DNA of 64,000 bases, from the NCBI GenBank assembly GCA_958510825.1, contig OY294049.1, positions 248,001-312,000 of the forward strand, given 5' to 3'. Source of the stretch: Brachypterus glaber (Eukaryota; Arthropoda; Insecta; Coleoptera; Kateretidae). The notes beneath the pieces were generated by a model. The model saw only the letters and a list, made by a program, of their open reading frames with translations, did not search any database and was not told the DNA's origin. This document shows positions 10,611-20,494 of the stretch, piece after piece; the stretch's first letter is position 1, and each line of letters starts with the position of its first letter. Both the position numbers and the translations under genes were made by a program.

Positions 10611-10775
10611 CTCAACTTAAGTCGGAAAATAGGTCAGTTATATGCACGCATGCAAGTATTTAAATGTGCCAAGGCTGAGTTAGATAATCGATTAAACAAC
10701 GGGGAGGTTAACCTTAAAATAAAATATTTTAATGGTTTTCCTAAAATTGTCAACAATACTGCTAATTTAAATTGA
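10611..10775 (+). CDS. ORF1 C-terminal fragment of jockey-like LINE
   Basis: After a TAG at 10608-10610 the frame is open for 54 codons to a TGA at 10773-10775. It contains ARMQVFKCAKAEL and KIKYFNGFPKIVNN, which resembles the C-terminal end of insect LINE ORF1 proteins (nucleic-acid-binding coat proteins of the RNP). The upstream part of ORF1, including any zinc finger, is missing or unrecognisable, so this is a remnant. It ends inside the start of the ORF2 frame: the two frames overlap by ten bases and ORF2 is in the -1 frame. Its importance is in the slippery site described separately. Confidence 0.7.
   Translation, partial: LNLSRKIGQLYARMQVFKCAKAELDNRLNNGEVNLKIKYFNGFPKIVNNTANLN
10766..10772 (+). 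promoter_or_regulatory. Candidate -1 ribosomal frameshift site, UUUAAAU
   Basis: In the ORF1 frame the bases read AA[T TTA AAT] TGA: a canonical X XXY YYZ slippery heptamer immediately followed by the ORF1 stop. Slipping back one base gives TTT AAA TTG AAT AGA, which is the ORF2 frame, open for 955 codons from this point. ORF2 has no in-frame AUG until about 11096, inside the endonuclease. No clear downstream pseudoknot is visible by eye. Confidence 0.6.
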
Positions 10776-13630
10776 ATAGAACACTCAACAGCAATACAGT
10801 CAATTTATACTACCAGAATGTAAGGGGCCTTAACACGAAGATTAACGAATTTTATTCTGCAGCCAGTAATGAAGAATACGATATATATGCATTAAGTGAA
10901 ACCTGGATTAAAGACAATGTTTATAATTCGGAACTTTTCAATAAAAACTATGCAGTCTTTAGAAGCGACAGGCTATTACCTGGAGCTGGTGGTGTCTTGC
11001 TGGCTGTAAACATAAAATTTAACGTTACGCAGGTTGATGTTAGGAGCTTCTACAGTGCAGTTCCTTCTGTTGATGTTGTTTGCTGTAAAATATCCATGAA
11101 TTCAACCACCTTTTACGTATTTTGCCTGTATGTTCCTTGTAAATCTAATAGTGATATCTATGGAAATTTATATGAATGTTTTGAGTTATTTCAGACCATT
11201 TATGGTCAAAATATAATAATTTTGGGGGATTTTAATATACCTTTATTCTACCATACTATTAATAGCGTCAATAGGGATACAAATACAGAATTAACTTATA
11301 ATTTTATGCAATTTTTTGATTTGTTACAATTTAATACTGTTTTGAATGCTAATAATCGTCTCTTAGATCTGGTTCTGTCTAATCTAAACTGCTCGGTAGA
11401 GCAGGATGTCTTACCCCTGGTTAAATTGGATTCACACCATCCAGCATTGAGCATAAATTTTGATATTAATTGTACGGATATACGTACTCTTCAACAGGAT
11501 GCTTTTCTGAAAAAATATAACTTTAAAAGAGCTAATTATCCTCTATTATATAGCGAAATGTCCAAGGTAGACTGGAGTCTATTCAATAATACTGAGGATG
11601 TAAATAAATTATGTGACGAATTTTATGAAAAAATATTTAATGTTTTTGATAAAACTGTACCCCTGTTTTCTAACGCCAAACATAAATATCCGTCATGGTA
11701 TGGTAGAGAACTAATTAAAAACTTAAAGGAAAAGGACAAATTATTTAAAAAATATAAAAAAACTGGTAGTAATGTTTTTCTCAATCAATATAAGGAACTA
11801 CGTTTCGTTACAAAAAATCAAATAAAGGCCAATTACTCACAATATTTAAATGCTGTTCAGAATAACTTGTCGGAGAATCCAAACGATTTTTGGAAGTACA
11901 TTAATTCAAAGAAAAATACATCAGGTATTCCCGCAAGTATGCATCTTGGTGATGAAACTTTTAATTCCCCTAAGGAAATAGCTTCTGCCTTTGACAAGTA
12001 CTTCTCCAGTGTTTATAATATACCGAGTGAAGTAACAGACCTGAAAAATCCTGTTTGGCAAAGTAACTCAACTATTACACTGCCGCAATTTTCCGAGCTT
12101 GAAATTATTCGAATAGCAAAAAAACTAAAACCGAAGTCATCCTGTGGTCCAGATATGATTCCCAGTTTTTTTATAAAAGATTGTATTAATATTTTGGCTC
12201 TTCCTTTATCCAGAATATTTAATTTAGGTTTATCGTCATCACAGTTTCCCTCAAGATGGAAAGTTTCTAAAATTTGCCCCATATTCAAAACAGGGGATAG
12301 AACCGATATAAAAAATTACAGGCCTGTAGCGCTTATATGTGGTTTTTCTAAATTAATGGAAATGTTGCTGCATAATTATCTATATCCATTAACTAAAAAC
12401 TTGCTATCAGATGCGCAACACGGGTTTATGAAAGGGAGATCCACCACTACCAATTTAAGCTGTTTTATCGAATACTTGTCAAAAAAACTAAAATGTCCAA
12501 AATCTCAGATCGATATTATTTTCACAGACTTCTCGAAAGCTTTCGACAAAATTAATCATTCCCTAATTTTACGCAAAATGTCTTGGTATGGTTTTAGTGA
12601 TAATTTAATAAGTTTTTTTCGTTCATACCTGTCTAGTCGATTTCAGTATGTTGAATGTAATGGATTTAGGTCTTTGGGCTTTGATGTAACGTCTGGCGTG
12701 CCCCAGGGCACAAATCTCGGGCCTTATTTTTTTCTTTTGTTCATTAACGACATATGTGATTCAATGGATGTAAATTGCCTTTTGTTTGCCGACGACATGA
12801 AATTCTATACCACTATAAACAATTTTTATGACTCTATTCGTTTGCAGGATAATATTGATAAAGTTCAGGAGTGGTGTGAAATAAATGACTTGCACTTAAA
12901 TATTTCAAAATGTAAAGTACTTTCAGTGACTCGTAAAATTAGCACTTTAGATTTTTTTTATAACATAAACGGAGCAGTTTTATCTAGATGTGACACAATA
13001 AGGGACTTAGGCCTAATTATTGATAGTAAGCTCACTTTTAAGGAACACATTCTTAAAATAAAATCTGAGTCAACGCGCATGTTGGGTTTTTTGATGAGAA
13101 ACTGTAAGCAATTTACAAATATTCAATGTTTAAAAACATTATACTTTGCGTTAGTAAGAAGTAAACTTGAGTATGCTAGCATTATATGGAACCCATACTA
13201 TGACAGATATATCAATGATATTGAGCAGGTGCAGCGTAAATTTCTTAAATTCTTATGCTTTAGGTTGGATGGTGTGTATCCCGCCCAGGGTATTGGAAAT
13301 AGTTATTTGTGGTCAAGGTTTGACGTTTTAGGCTTAGAATCTAGAAGATTTAGTACCTCTTGCATTTTCTTATTTAAAATACTTCGCAATGAAATAGATT
13401 GTAGCTATATTCTTGGCGAACTACCATTTTGTATACCTAGAATCTCTTCTAGAGGTACGAATTTATTTTATCTGCCAACTGCACGAACAAATGTTAAATA
13501 TACATCGCCAATTTATAAAATTTGTAATTCATTTAATAAAATACATGCTATATGTGACTATACATTATTAAAATCCTCCAAATTTAAAGAAATTGTCAAT
13601 AATCACTTAAGGACGGTGTACAATATTTAG
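10766..13630 (+). CDS. LINE ORF2: AP endonuclease and reverse transcriptase
   Basis: This protein of about 952 residues nicks target DNA and reverse-transcribes the element RNA. Residues about 1-230 form an apurinic-like endonuclease: YYQNVRGLNTK, the catalytic Glu in LSETWI, ILGDFNIP, and a histidine-containing end DSHHPAL. Residues about 400-720 form the reverse transcriptase: KNYRPVAL, AQHGFMKGRST, FTDFSKAFDKINH, SGVPQGTNLGP and the catalytic FADD at about residue 672. The C-terminal part (LEYASIIWNPYY and onward) is typical of the jockey/CR1 superfamily; there is no RNase H. The frame is intact. The first codon after the overlap is TTG, and no AUG precedes the endonuclease, so expression probably needs frameshifting or reinitiation at a non-AUG codon. 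FADD in place of the usual YADD still keeps both metal-binding aspartates. Confidence 0.9.
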   Translation, partial: FKLNRTLNSNTVNLYYQNVRGLNTKINEFYSAASNEEYDIYALSETWIKDNVYNSELFNKNYAVFRSDRLLPGAGGVLLAVNIKFNVTQVDVRSFYSAVPSVDVVCCKISMNSTTFYVFCLYVPCKSNSDIYGNLYECFELFQTIYGQNIIILGDFNIPLFYHTINSVNRDTNTELTYNFMQFFDLLQFNTVLNANNRLLDLVLSNLNCSVEQDVLPLVKLDSHHPALSINFDINCTDIRTLQQDAFLKKYNFKRANYPLLYSEMSKVDWSLFNNTEDVNKLCDEFYEKIFNVFDKTVPLFSNAKHKYPSWYGRELIKNLKEKDKLFKKYKKTGSNVFLNQYKELRFVTKNQIKANYSQYLNAVQNNLSENPNDFWKYINSKKNTSGIPASMHLGDETFNSPKEIASAFDKYFSSVYNIPSEVTDLKNPVWQSNSTITLPQFSELEIIRIAKKLKPKSSCGPDMIPSFFIKDCINILALPLSRIFNLGLSSSQFPSRWKVSKICPIFKTGDRTDIKNYRPVALICGFSKLMEMLLHNYLYPLTKNLLSDAQHGFMKGRSTTTNLSCFIEYLSKKLKCPKSQIDIIFTDFSKAFDKINHSLILRKMSWYGFSDNLISFFRSYLSSRFQYVECNGFRSLGFDVTSGVPQGTNLGPYFFLLFINDICDSMDVNCLLFADDMKFYTTINNFYDSIRLQDNIDKVQEWCEINDLHLNISKCKVLSVTRKISTLDFFYNINGAVLSRCDTIRDLGLIIDSKLTFKEHILKIKSESTRMLGFLMRNCKQFTNIQCLKTLYFALVRSKLEYASIIWNPYYDRYINDIEQVQRKFLKFLCFRLDGVYPAQGIGNSYLWSRFDVLGLESRRFSTSCIFLFKILRNEIDCSYILGELPFCIPRISSRGTNLFYLPTARTNVKYTSPIYKICNSFNKIHAICDYTLLKSSKFKEIVNNHLRTVYNI

Positions 13631-13802
13631 TTTTAAGTTTTTCTTTTCTTGTAGACTTGTACTTTGTATTTATATAAGGTTTTTTATAAGATACCCTGTA
13701 ATTGGTTTTACTGTTGGGTGTTAATTAAATAAATAAATAAATATTGTACGGTGGAAATGAATATCGACAACTGACTACCATAAGGTAGATGATTAGATCA
13801 TA

Positions 13803-14514
13803 TACTGGGTGTCCCAACTCTATTTACCCAATGATTTTCTCGAAAACTTAAAGAGATAATCAAATTCTGCCAAAACCATCTTAAATAGGACAACTTAAAC
13901 TATCTTTTAGCATATATTTGATACTTTCAGCTCTTAAAATGTGGGCAGGGGGGCATCGGGGGACATTTTTTTTTAATGAGGGGGGTCGTGTGATACATCA
14001 TTTTAAAGCTTATTAAATTCTCCATTTAACTATATATTTTTTAATGTTTTAATTTTTTTGTTGGGTTTAAAATAGGGTTGAAAATGGGTATTTTTGTCAA
14101 AATTACTTAAAAAAAATCAAACAATTTTTTAAAAGTTACTAATTTCATGATGAAAAAAGTAAATTATACTTTTAAACTAATTTTAATTGACATAAATAAA
14201 AATTTACAAAAAAAAACTTAAAAAATCGCATTTTTAGTACAAAAAATTAAAGAATCAAAACCTTGAAAAAATTGTTTAAAAAATTAAAAAATATACAGTC
14301 CAATAGAGAATTTTATTTGCTTTAAAATTATGTATTACACAACCCCCTTTTCCATAAAAAAACTCCCCCTGCCCATATTTTAAGAGCTGAAAGTATCAAA
14401 CATATGCTAAAAGATAGTTTAAGTTGTTTAATTTAAGATAGTTTTCGCAGAACTTGATTATCTCTTTTAGTTTTGGAGAAAATCGCTGGGTAAATAGAGT
14501 TGGGACACCCGGTA
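13803..14514. mobile_element. Foldback MITE, TACTGGGTGTCCC termini, TA target site
   Basis: The ends TACTGGGTGTCCCAACTCTA and TAGAGTTGGGACACCCGGTA (right end, plus strand) are inverted partners. The two arms stay similar for about 330 bp (for example TTAAAATGTGGGCAGGGGGG on the left, against its inverted counterpart around 14350). TA flanks both ends (13801-13802 and 14515-14516). A second, much interrupted copy lies at about 36600-37540. Confidence 0.85.
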
Positions 14515-14755
14515 TACATAGATATGACATTAATGTTGATTTATTTTATGTAGAACATATACAAAGCCAATTGTAAACAAACTACTATAGCGGTGAGGTT
14601 GCGAGGAGGTGAAGTATAACATATTTGTTAACAAACCACTATAGCGGTGGGTGGTGACCAGAAGCGGGAAAGTGAAATCTACCTGCATGTCGCAATGTAA
14701 ACATTTCGGTTTGGCATGAACTCAAGGAGTATCTATGTATATATGATCTAATGGT
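14515..14755. other. Intron with short duplicated phrase
   Basis: The phrase AACAAACTACTATAGCGGTG occurs twice in slightly altered form (about 14576 and 14630), a small tandem duplication. Nothing else is recognised. Confidence 0.4.
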
Positions 14756-14756
14756 A

Positions 14757-15270
14757 GATGTATTGAAATCTTCGCCGAAAAGTCAAAATCTTTGACCATG
14801 TTTTTTTCACATTTCTCGACATATTAGACCTTTCTGAGTCGAAATCAGTAAAAAAAATGCGCCCGTCTGTCTGTCTGTTTGGTTGTAAACTCGCTAACTC
14901 CATTTCCAAAAAAGATATCGACAGGCGGTTTTTTGAATATTGTTTTTTTTATCATATTTCGAAGAGCTGATTAGATTTTGGGGGGGAAACGATTGGGGGT
15001 AAGGGAGTAAGAATGGGGGTAAAACGCCTATTTTTAGCTTTTTTTGGTTGTAATTAAGTCAATTATTATTGTATTTTATTAATTTAGTACTTAAATGAAA
15101 GATCTTTTTAAATTGCTCAAAAAATGTTATAAAGTATTTTTTCCTAAAGTACATCGTTTTCGGGATATTATCGTTTAACGCAGTAAAACGTTTTTTTAGC
15201 ATCTCACTTATTTTTTAACCGATTTCAAAAAATTATATTTCAAATATATTTAATAAAGATATAAAAAAAT
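14757..15270. repeat. GTCTG-containing dispersed repeat, copy 1
   Basis: It begins ATTGAAATCTTCGCCGAAAA and continues with TTTCTCGACATATTAGACC, a (GTCT)n run, then AACTCGCTAACTCCATTTCC and GGGGGTAAGGGAGTAAGAAT. The same order occurs at about 21758-22640 and 46179-46634, with a fragment at 29589-29720. The conserved layout around a GTCY tract resembles dipteran mini-me/DINE-1 elements. This copy lacks the right end (AGTGCCGATGTTTTGACAGG) seen in the others. Confidence 0.65.
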
Positions 15271-15444
15271 GAAAGCTCTCCCAGACAGCACAAAGATGAC
15301 TTAAAGAGATCTTAAAGATGTAGCTCGTTATTCAAGACGTCTTGAGAACGTCGGATTTCGCTGTATATGCATCTTAAAGACGTCTTAAGGACGTCGTATG
15401 TAACAAAAGGTAACATTTTTAAGACATATTTTTTAAGGCGCCTT

Positions 15445-15593
15445 AAGGCCTATCTAGAAGCTTGCATAAGAACATAAAACATAAGAATGAGGTGCCGTGG
15501 TTGGCTTACAAGATACATGGCGGCACATCAAGCCAATCACGGCATCACATTCTTATGTACTACGTTCTTATGCGAACCTGTGGATATGCCTTT
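15445..15593. mobile_element. Short MITE, AAGGCCTATC termini, copy 1
   Basis: AAGGCCTATCTAGAAGCTTG at the left and TGTGGATATGCCTTT at the right are imperfect inverted repeats. The interior (GACGGCACATCAAGCCAATC-type phrase and CATTCTTATGTACTA) matches the second copy at 45816-45936. Inner inverted phrases around AACATAAGAATG and CATTCTTATGT suggest it folds. Confidence 0.7.
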
Positions 15594-15675
15594 ACTGACG
15601 CGTTGCACAGGCGACTTTACAACATAATACCCCCTCTCATTTACGTTGCTAGGTACGGTCGTATTGATATAAAAT

Positions 15676-16271
15676 AGGGGGTGGATTTAGAATTTTTTTA
15701 TTATCAGATTCACTTTCAGCAACCTTGAAAACCCCAATATACCAGTTTTCATGAAAACTACCCCCACCCCCCAGGGGGTGAAATTAGAAAAAAAAATTAT
15801 CAGATTCATATTCGCCAACCCCAAAAACTGCTATATACCAATTTTGACAAAAATATTGAAAATATTTAAAAATATTTACCCCCCCCCCCTCGCGGGTGGA
15901 GTTAGAAAAAATTTATTATCAGATCCAATTTTAACAACCTCAAAAACCCCTATATAGCAATTTTCAAATTTTTCTAAAAAAAATGTATTTTTCCCCATTT
16001 TCCCACCTTGCCGCACCCCAATGTTCACCAAAAAAAATTCCTAGCTAGAACTTTTGGTAACATACCCGTATGTCAAATTTCAAGTCTCTAGCTTAAAGCG
16101 TTCTTTCCCGGACAGACCGATCGACCGATCGACCGACCGACAATTTTTTTTTTGCTTGAAATTGATTTATATCGACATAAAACGTCATATAACGCGAAAA
16201 TACGCAAAAAAATTAAAATTTTTTCACGATACAAGGCTTTCCGAAATTTTGAAAATTTGCAAAATGGAAAA
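15676..16271 (-). mobile_element. DINE-1/mini-me-like element with tandem hairpin array, copy D
   Basis: In reverse orientation the copy shows the CTTTTCCATTTTGC end, the CGACCGATCGATCGGTCTGT-type GTCY/GATCGGTC tract, AACTTTTGGTAACATACC, and then an array of units of about 120 bp. Each unit carries a C-rich block, a G-rich block and the phrase TTATCAGATTCA. The opposite end (CACTGCCCAGTAAAAGAGC) is not present. Related copies: 18147, 28592, 29731, 35755 and 48134. Confidence 0.75.
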
Positions 16272-16975
16272 GAAAAAAAATAAAAAAAAGGATTAAGCTT
16301 ATTAAGTTTAATTACAATAAAGGGGTTAATCAGTCTTTCTGGTCATTAACTAACTTCGGATTAGCTTTAATTTTGTATATTTCGTTTGTTTTTATTTTTC
16401 TTTCGTAAGTGGTAATATTTAAAAAGAAAATGAGGGTTGGTTCCACGGAGTTTTAATGTGATAATTACATAGACAAAATATAATTATTCTATGGATAATT
16501 AAAACGTTTTTTGTTTGTATTTAAACTGATCTATTGATCATGTTTTTATTATTGTAAACAAAGAAGTTAAAATCTGAGTAAGAAATCGAAAATCAACCAT
16601 TTTTTTTATTTTAAGCTACTTCCCCTTAAGGTAAATACAAAGTGTACCGTTATACTCAGAATTCACAGTGCTTTTAAAATCACTAAAAAACAAAGTCACA
16701 CGTCGAATTGATAACCTCCTCCTTTTTGGAGGTCGGTTAAAAAACTATCCCAGTGCTTAGAAAAAAAATGGGGTGGTTCCAAGGGAGTGAGTTAATGAGG
16801 GGTGTGTTTTGGTGTGGAATTTAAAAGTACTTTTGATCCCATTTAATATTTTTTTTTAATTAGATTTCTATGTTTTAAAGTTATATTGTTTTTTTTATGC
16901 ATTTTGTGGTAAAATCGTATTATGAATAAATGGTGCTGTTATGTAGAAAATATTATTTATAGAATTTGAACTATA
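16272..16975. other. Intron, nothing recognised
   Basis: AT-rich sequence with a small inverted phrase around 16715-16735 (CCTCCTCCTTTTTGGAGG). No gene or known element is seen. Confidence 0.4.
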
Positions 16976-16984
16976 TATTATGAC

Positions 16985-18004
16985 ACAATTGGTGTTCCTC
17001 AGGGCTCGGTACTGGGACCTCTATTATTTTCATTATATATAAATGACTTACCTGCACACATAAGGAGTAAAATCACTATGTATGCAGATGATACTTCCAT
17101 TATTGTCTCAGCCGATAGTCATGAGGAGCTACAATTACTTGTAAAACATATTATTGAAGACTTTAAAAATTGGTGTACAAAAAATTCTTTAATTCTTAAT
17201 GTCTATAAAACAGAGTGCATGTTTTTTTCAGCACGACGTAATTTACCGCGTGAATTTTTAGGTAATGGGTTACTATTATCGGATAAGGTTAAATTCTTAG
17301 GCACATTCCTCGATCCCCATTTAACTTGGGAGGAACAACTAAACCATGTTGCTGGTAAGATAAATGGTGCAAATTTTGCAATATCTACTCTCAAGCATAC
17401 TTTGTCAGATGAACAGCTGTTAAATGTATATTATTCTTTAATTTATTCACATTTGTCATATAACATCATGGCATGGGGTAGAGCTACAAATTGGGAAAGA
17501 ATTTTTATATTGCAAAAGAGATCAATAAGAAGAATATTTAATTTAAAGTTTAGAGAATTATGTAAACCATTTTTTGTAAACAAGCGTATACTAACTTTTC
17601 CTGCTACATTTATACTCTCTCTAAATATGTAAGATTAAACAAGTCTATGGTCTACAGTTAGCAATACCTAAACATAATTTAGCATTATATCAAAAATAAC
17701 CTTATTTCTCAGGGATTAAAATTTATAACAAACTTCCTCAAAATATCCTTTGTGCTAAAACATTTATATCTTTTAAAAAGTTATTAAAACAATATTTAAT
17801 AGAAAAATGTCCTTATGATTTTAAAGAATTTGTATAACTTGTATTAGTGTTTTAATTTGTTTTTTAACGTGTATTTGTATTTTATTTATTTTTTTAATGT
17901 GTATTTATTTTATACTTTTAAAATGTATTTTGACAATGTCCATCTATACTTTGTATATAGCCGTAGACAATAAAGTATCTATCTATCTATCTATCTATCT
18001 ATCT
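16985..18004 (+). pseudogene. 5'-truncated CR1/jockey-type LINE with (TATC)n tail
   Basis: The copy starts inside reverse-transcriptase motif B (IGVPQGSVLGPLLFSLYIND), keeps the catalytic MYADDTS, and continues through FLGTFLDPHLTWEEQL and SLIYSHLSYNIMAWG. The main frame stops at 17632; the C-terminal part continues in another frame to about 17837 (GIKIYNKLPQNI, KKLLKQYLIEKC), so at least one frameshift is present. The 3' end is TAGCCGTAGACAATAAAGTA followed by TATC repeats. Truncation by incomplete target-primed reverse transcription explains the missing 5' part. Confidence 0.88.
17976..18004. repeat. (TATC)n LINE tail
   Basis: Seven TATC units directly follow ACAATAAAG. This is the 3' tail of the LINE fragment. 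The same tail, inverted, begins at about 20390 (TAGATAGATACTTTATTG), marking a second LINE end of this type. Confidence 0.9.
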
Positions 18005-18146
18005 AACACAAAAGTTGTCGGGGGGGTCTATCTGAGTCAAAAGTTATATTAGATTAAATAATAAATTTTATTAAACTCATTAATTTTACTAATTTGGCTT
18101 TTCAAATAATATTGGCCAGGCAAAGCTATTACCAATGTGTCTTTTG

Positions 18147-19055
18147 CTTTCCCATTTTGTAAATTTTCAAAATTTCGGAAAGCCTTGTATTCGTGCAAAA
18201 ATTTTCAAAATTTTTAATTGCGTATTTTTGCGTTTTATGACGTTTTATGTCGATATAAATCAATTTCAAGCAAAAAAAAACATTGTCGGTCGATCGGTCT
18301 GTCCGGGAAATCTTGTGGCCACGATAACTTTAGAACGCTTTAAGTTATAGACTTGAAATTTGGCGTACAGGTATGTTACCAAAAGTTCTCGCTCGGGATT
18401 GTCTTTGGTGAACATTGGGGTGCGGCAAATGGGCAAAAATACATTTTTTTTTAGAAAAATTTGAGGTTGCTGAAATTGAATCTGATAATAATTTTTTTTT
18501 AACTCCACCCCCAAGGGGGTGAGGGGGTAAATATTTTAAAATATTTTCAATATTTTCCTCAAAATTGGTATTTAGGGGCTTTTGGGGTTGACAAATTTGA
18601 ATCTGATAATAACTTTTCTAATTTCACCCCCTGAGGGGTGGGGGGTATTTTTTGTGAAAACTGGTATATTGGGGTTTTTGAGGTTTCTAAAAGTGAATCT
18701 GATAATAAAAAATTCTAAATCCACCCCCTGAGGGGTAGGGGGTAGTTTTCGTGAAAACTGGTGTACTGGGGTTTTTGAGGTTGCTGAAAGTGAATGATAA
18801 TAAAAATATTCTAAATCTACCCCCTGAGGGGTGAGGGGTAGTTTTCGTGAAAATTGGTATATTGGGGTTTTTGAGGTTGTTGAAAGGGAATCTGATTATA
18901 ACAAAATTCTAACTTCACCCCCAAAGGGGCAGAGGGTAGTTTTCGTGAAAATTGAAATACTAAGGTTTTTATGGTTGCTGAAAGTGAATCTGATAATAAA
19001 AAAATCCATTTTACGCGGTGAAAAATGGAAAAGCTCTTTTACTGGGCAGCGTATT
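18147..19055 (+). mobile_element. DINE-1/mini-me-like element with tandem hairpin array, copy A
   Basis: It starts CTTTCCCATTTTGTAAATTT and ends AAATGGAAAAGCTCTTTTACTG and GGCAGCGTATT, so CTTTCCCATTTT and its inverse bound the element. In order: a CGGAAAGCCTTGTATTCGTG region, a GGTCGATCGGTCTGTCCGGG tract, ACGATAACTTTAGAACGC, GTTACCAAAAGTTCTCGCTC, then about five units of 100-125 bp. Each unit has CCACCCCCTGAGGGGTGGGG, GTGAAAACTGGTATATTGGG and GTGAATCTGATAATAAAA. Drosophila DINE-1 elements also combine a GTCY tract with internal tandem repeats, which is why I use that name. Confidence 0.8.
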
Positions 19056-19562
19056 TTATATATTGTTTTGTAAGGACTTTTTGCACCTGATCTAAAAATG
19101 TATAAGAAAATGTCACTTTTTGACACAATTTTGTGCAAAAATAGGCCAATTGCAAAAAGTGGTTATTTAACATGTCAATAAAATTTTATATTTATTTTAT
19201 TAAATACGTATTCCCCGATCATAAATCACCCAATAATCATTTTCATAAAAATCGTTCAAAAATTAAAATTTTACCCTGAATCTGCCATTTTGAATTTTTC
19301 AGTTTTAATGACAGATTCATTTTCAACAAAAAAACAAAAGCATGACTACCAATTTAAAAAAATGCACAAAAAAACAAAAAAAGTTTCGCCATCTTGGATC
19401 AGCAATTTTGAATTTTAAAAATTTTACCTCAGATTTTAAATCAGCAATTCCAAAAACCCCTAAAATTACTTTTTTTCCGAGTTTTTTTCCGCAAAAAGTC
19501 ATTTTGAAACCACTGTGCTACGGTCCGCTTCGTTCCATGGTACCTAATAATTTTTTAGTGCT
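19056..19562. other. Intron, nothing recognised
   Basis: AT-rich intron with scattered phrases such as CCATTTTGAATTTTTCAG and no clear boundaries. I see no gene. Confidence 0.4.
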
Positions 19563-19898
19563 ACCCTCCCCGGCGTAGTATATTGGTACCAGAATAAACA
19601 AACTTTCTCGCTAATTTCTCACTTTTATTGCCTTTTGGGCATCTTGACCTACCCTGGTTAAAGTAACCCCTACAAATTTATATCTTATCTCGTTCAAAAG
19701 TTACGGGGGGAGTACCGTTTAAAGGAATAACCCTGTATAGTCTTTCTAACTTACCTTACTTATGACAAAATCCCTCTTTTTAGAACCCTTTAGAATCCAG
19801 TTTATAAAAAATTGAACTCAAAAAATATAAAAAATTGGCAAAATCTTAATATCAATGATAGCGCCTTCGCCATTATTGTAAAAATCAAACAAGCCGTA
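19563..19898 (+). repeat. Dispersed direct repeat of about 336 bp, copy 1
   Basis: It runs from ACCCTCCCCGGCGTAGTATA to AAAAATCAAACAAGCCGTA. A very similar copy in the same orientation lies at 28173-28508. The class is unknown; no terminal repeats are visible. Confidence 0.85.
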
Positions 19899-20385
19899 TA
19901 CCGGGTGAGTTTTATTTATGTTCACCCCGAATCTTATTCGATAAAAACGAAACTTGGGTGATTTATATAATTTTACATTGGCTATAAAATGGAGGATTTA
20001 ATTTTTTTGTGTCACTTCCGGGTTTCGCCGGAAGTGGTATAAATATGTTTTTTTTAATGGAACACCCTGTTTTTTTTACATTTTTGAATTCAGCCGATAA
20101 TTCTATTTATAAAAAAACTGATTTTTTTAAACTTTACCTTGTATTTACTTACGTAAAAAAATATAAAACTACTATTAAAATAAAAATTTGACCAGTGACA
20201 GCGAATTAAAGGTTTTATGTCTCCCTAAACTTTATTTGTAGAGTATTTTTTCGCTATTTTTCTTATACCAAATTTATTATTTACTTTGAAGATTAAGTAA
20301 AAAGAAGGTACATTATGTGTATCTCGTTTTTATATGATAAAAACGAAAACGAAAAAAAAAAAAGTAAAACAAAACAGTTTTTTAT

Positions 20386-20490
20386 ACATAGATAGATACT
20401 TTATTGTTTCTCAAGACTTACATCTTACAACAATTGTTACATATGTAACATAAAATATTAAAATGAAATAACAAACTTATAAGGTAATTC
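20386..20490 (-). pseudogene. LINE 3' end remnant (inverted)
   Basis: TAGATAGATACTTTATTGTT is the reverse complement of a 3' end AATAAAG(TATC)n like that of the element at 16985-18004. About 100 bp of non-coding 3' sequence follows. Confidence 0.6.
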
Positions 20491-20494
20491 CAAT

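Larger units (their letters stand above)
10600..13740 (+). mobile_element. Jockey-superfamily LINE, 5'-truncated, ORF2 intact
   Basis: A non-LTR retrotransposon on the plus strand. It retains the last 54 codons of ORF1, a complete ORF2 with endonuclease and reverse transcriptase, a short 3' UTR of about 100 bp, and a tail of four AAAT units at about 13727-13742. No LTRs or RNase H domain are present. The 5' boundary is uncertain; ORF1 is open only from a TAG at 10608. No target-site duplication could be fixed. ORF2 has no stops or frameshifts, so the insertion is probably young. Confidence 0.88.

Noticed and set aside
10600..13740. Assignment of the intact LINE to an exact clade such as Jockey, CR1 or Daphne.
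   Set aside because: The motifs by eye fit the jockey superfamily, but a reverse-transcriptase phylogeny would be needed to choose a clade.
18440..19010. CRISPR-like array, because of regular C-rich/G-rich units.
   Set aside because: Units are diverged throughout with no unique spacers, and they belong to a dispersed eukaryotic element seen in six copies.
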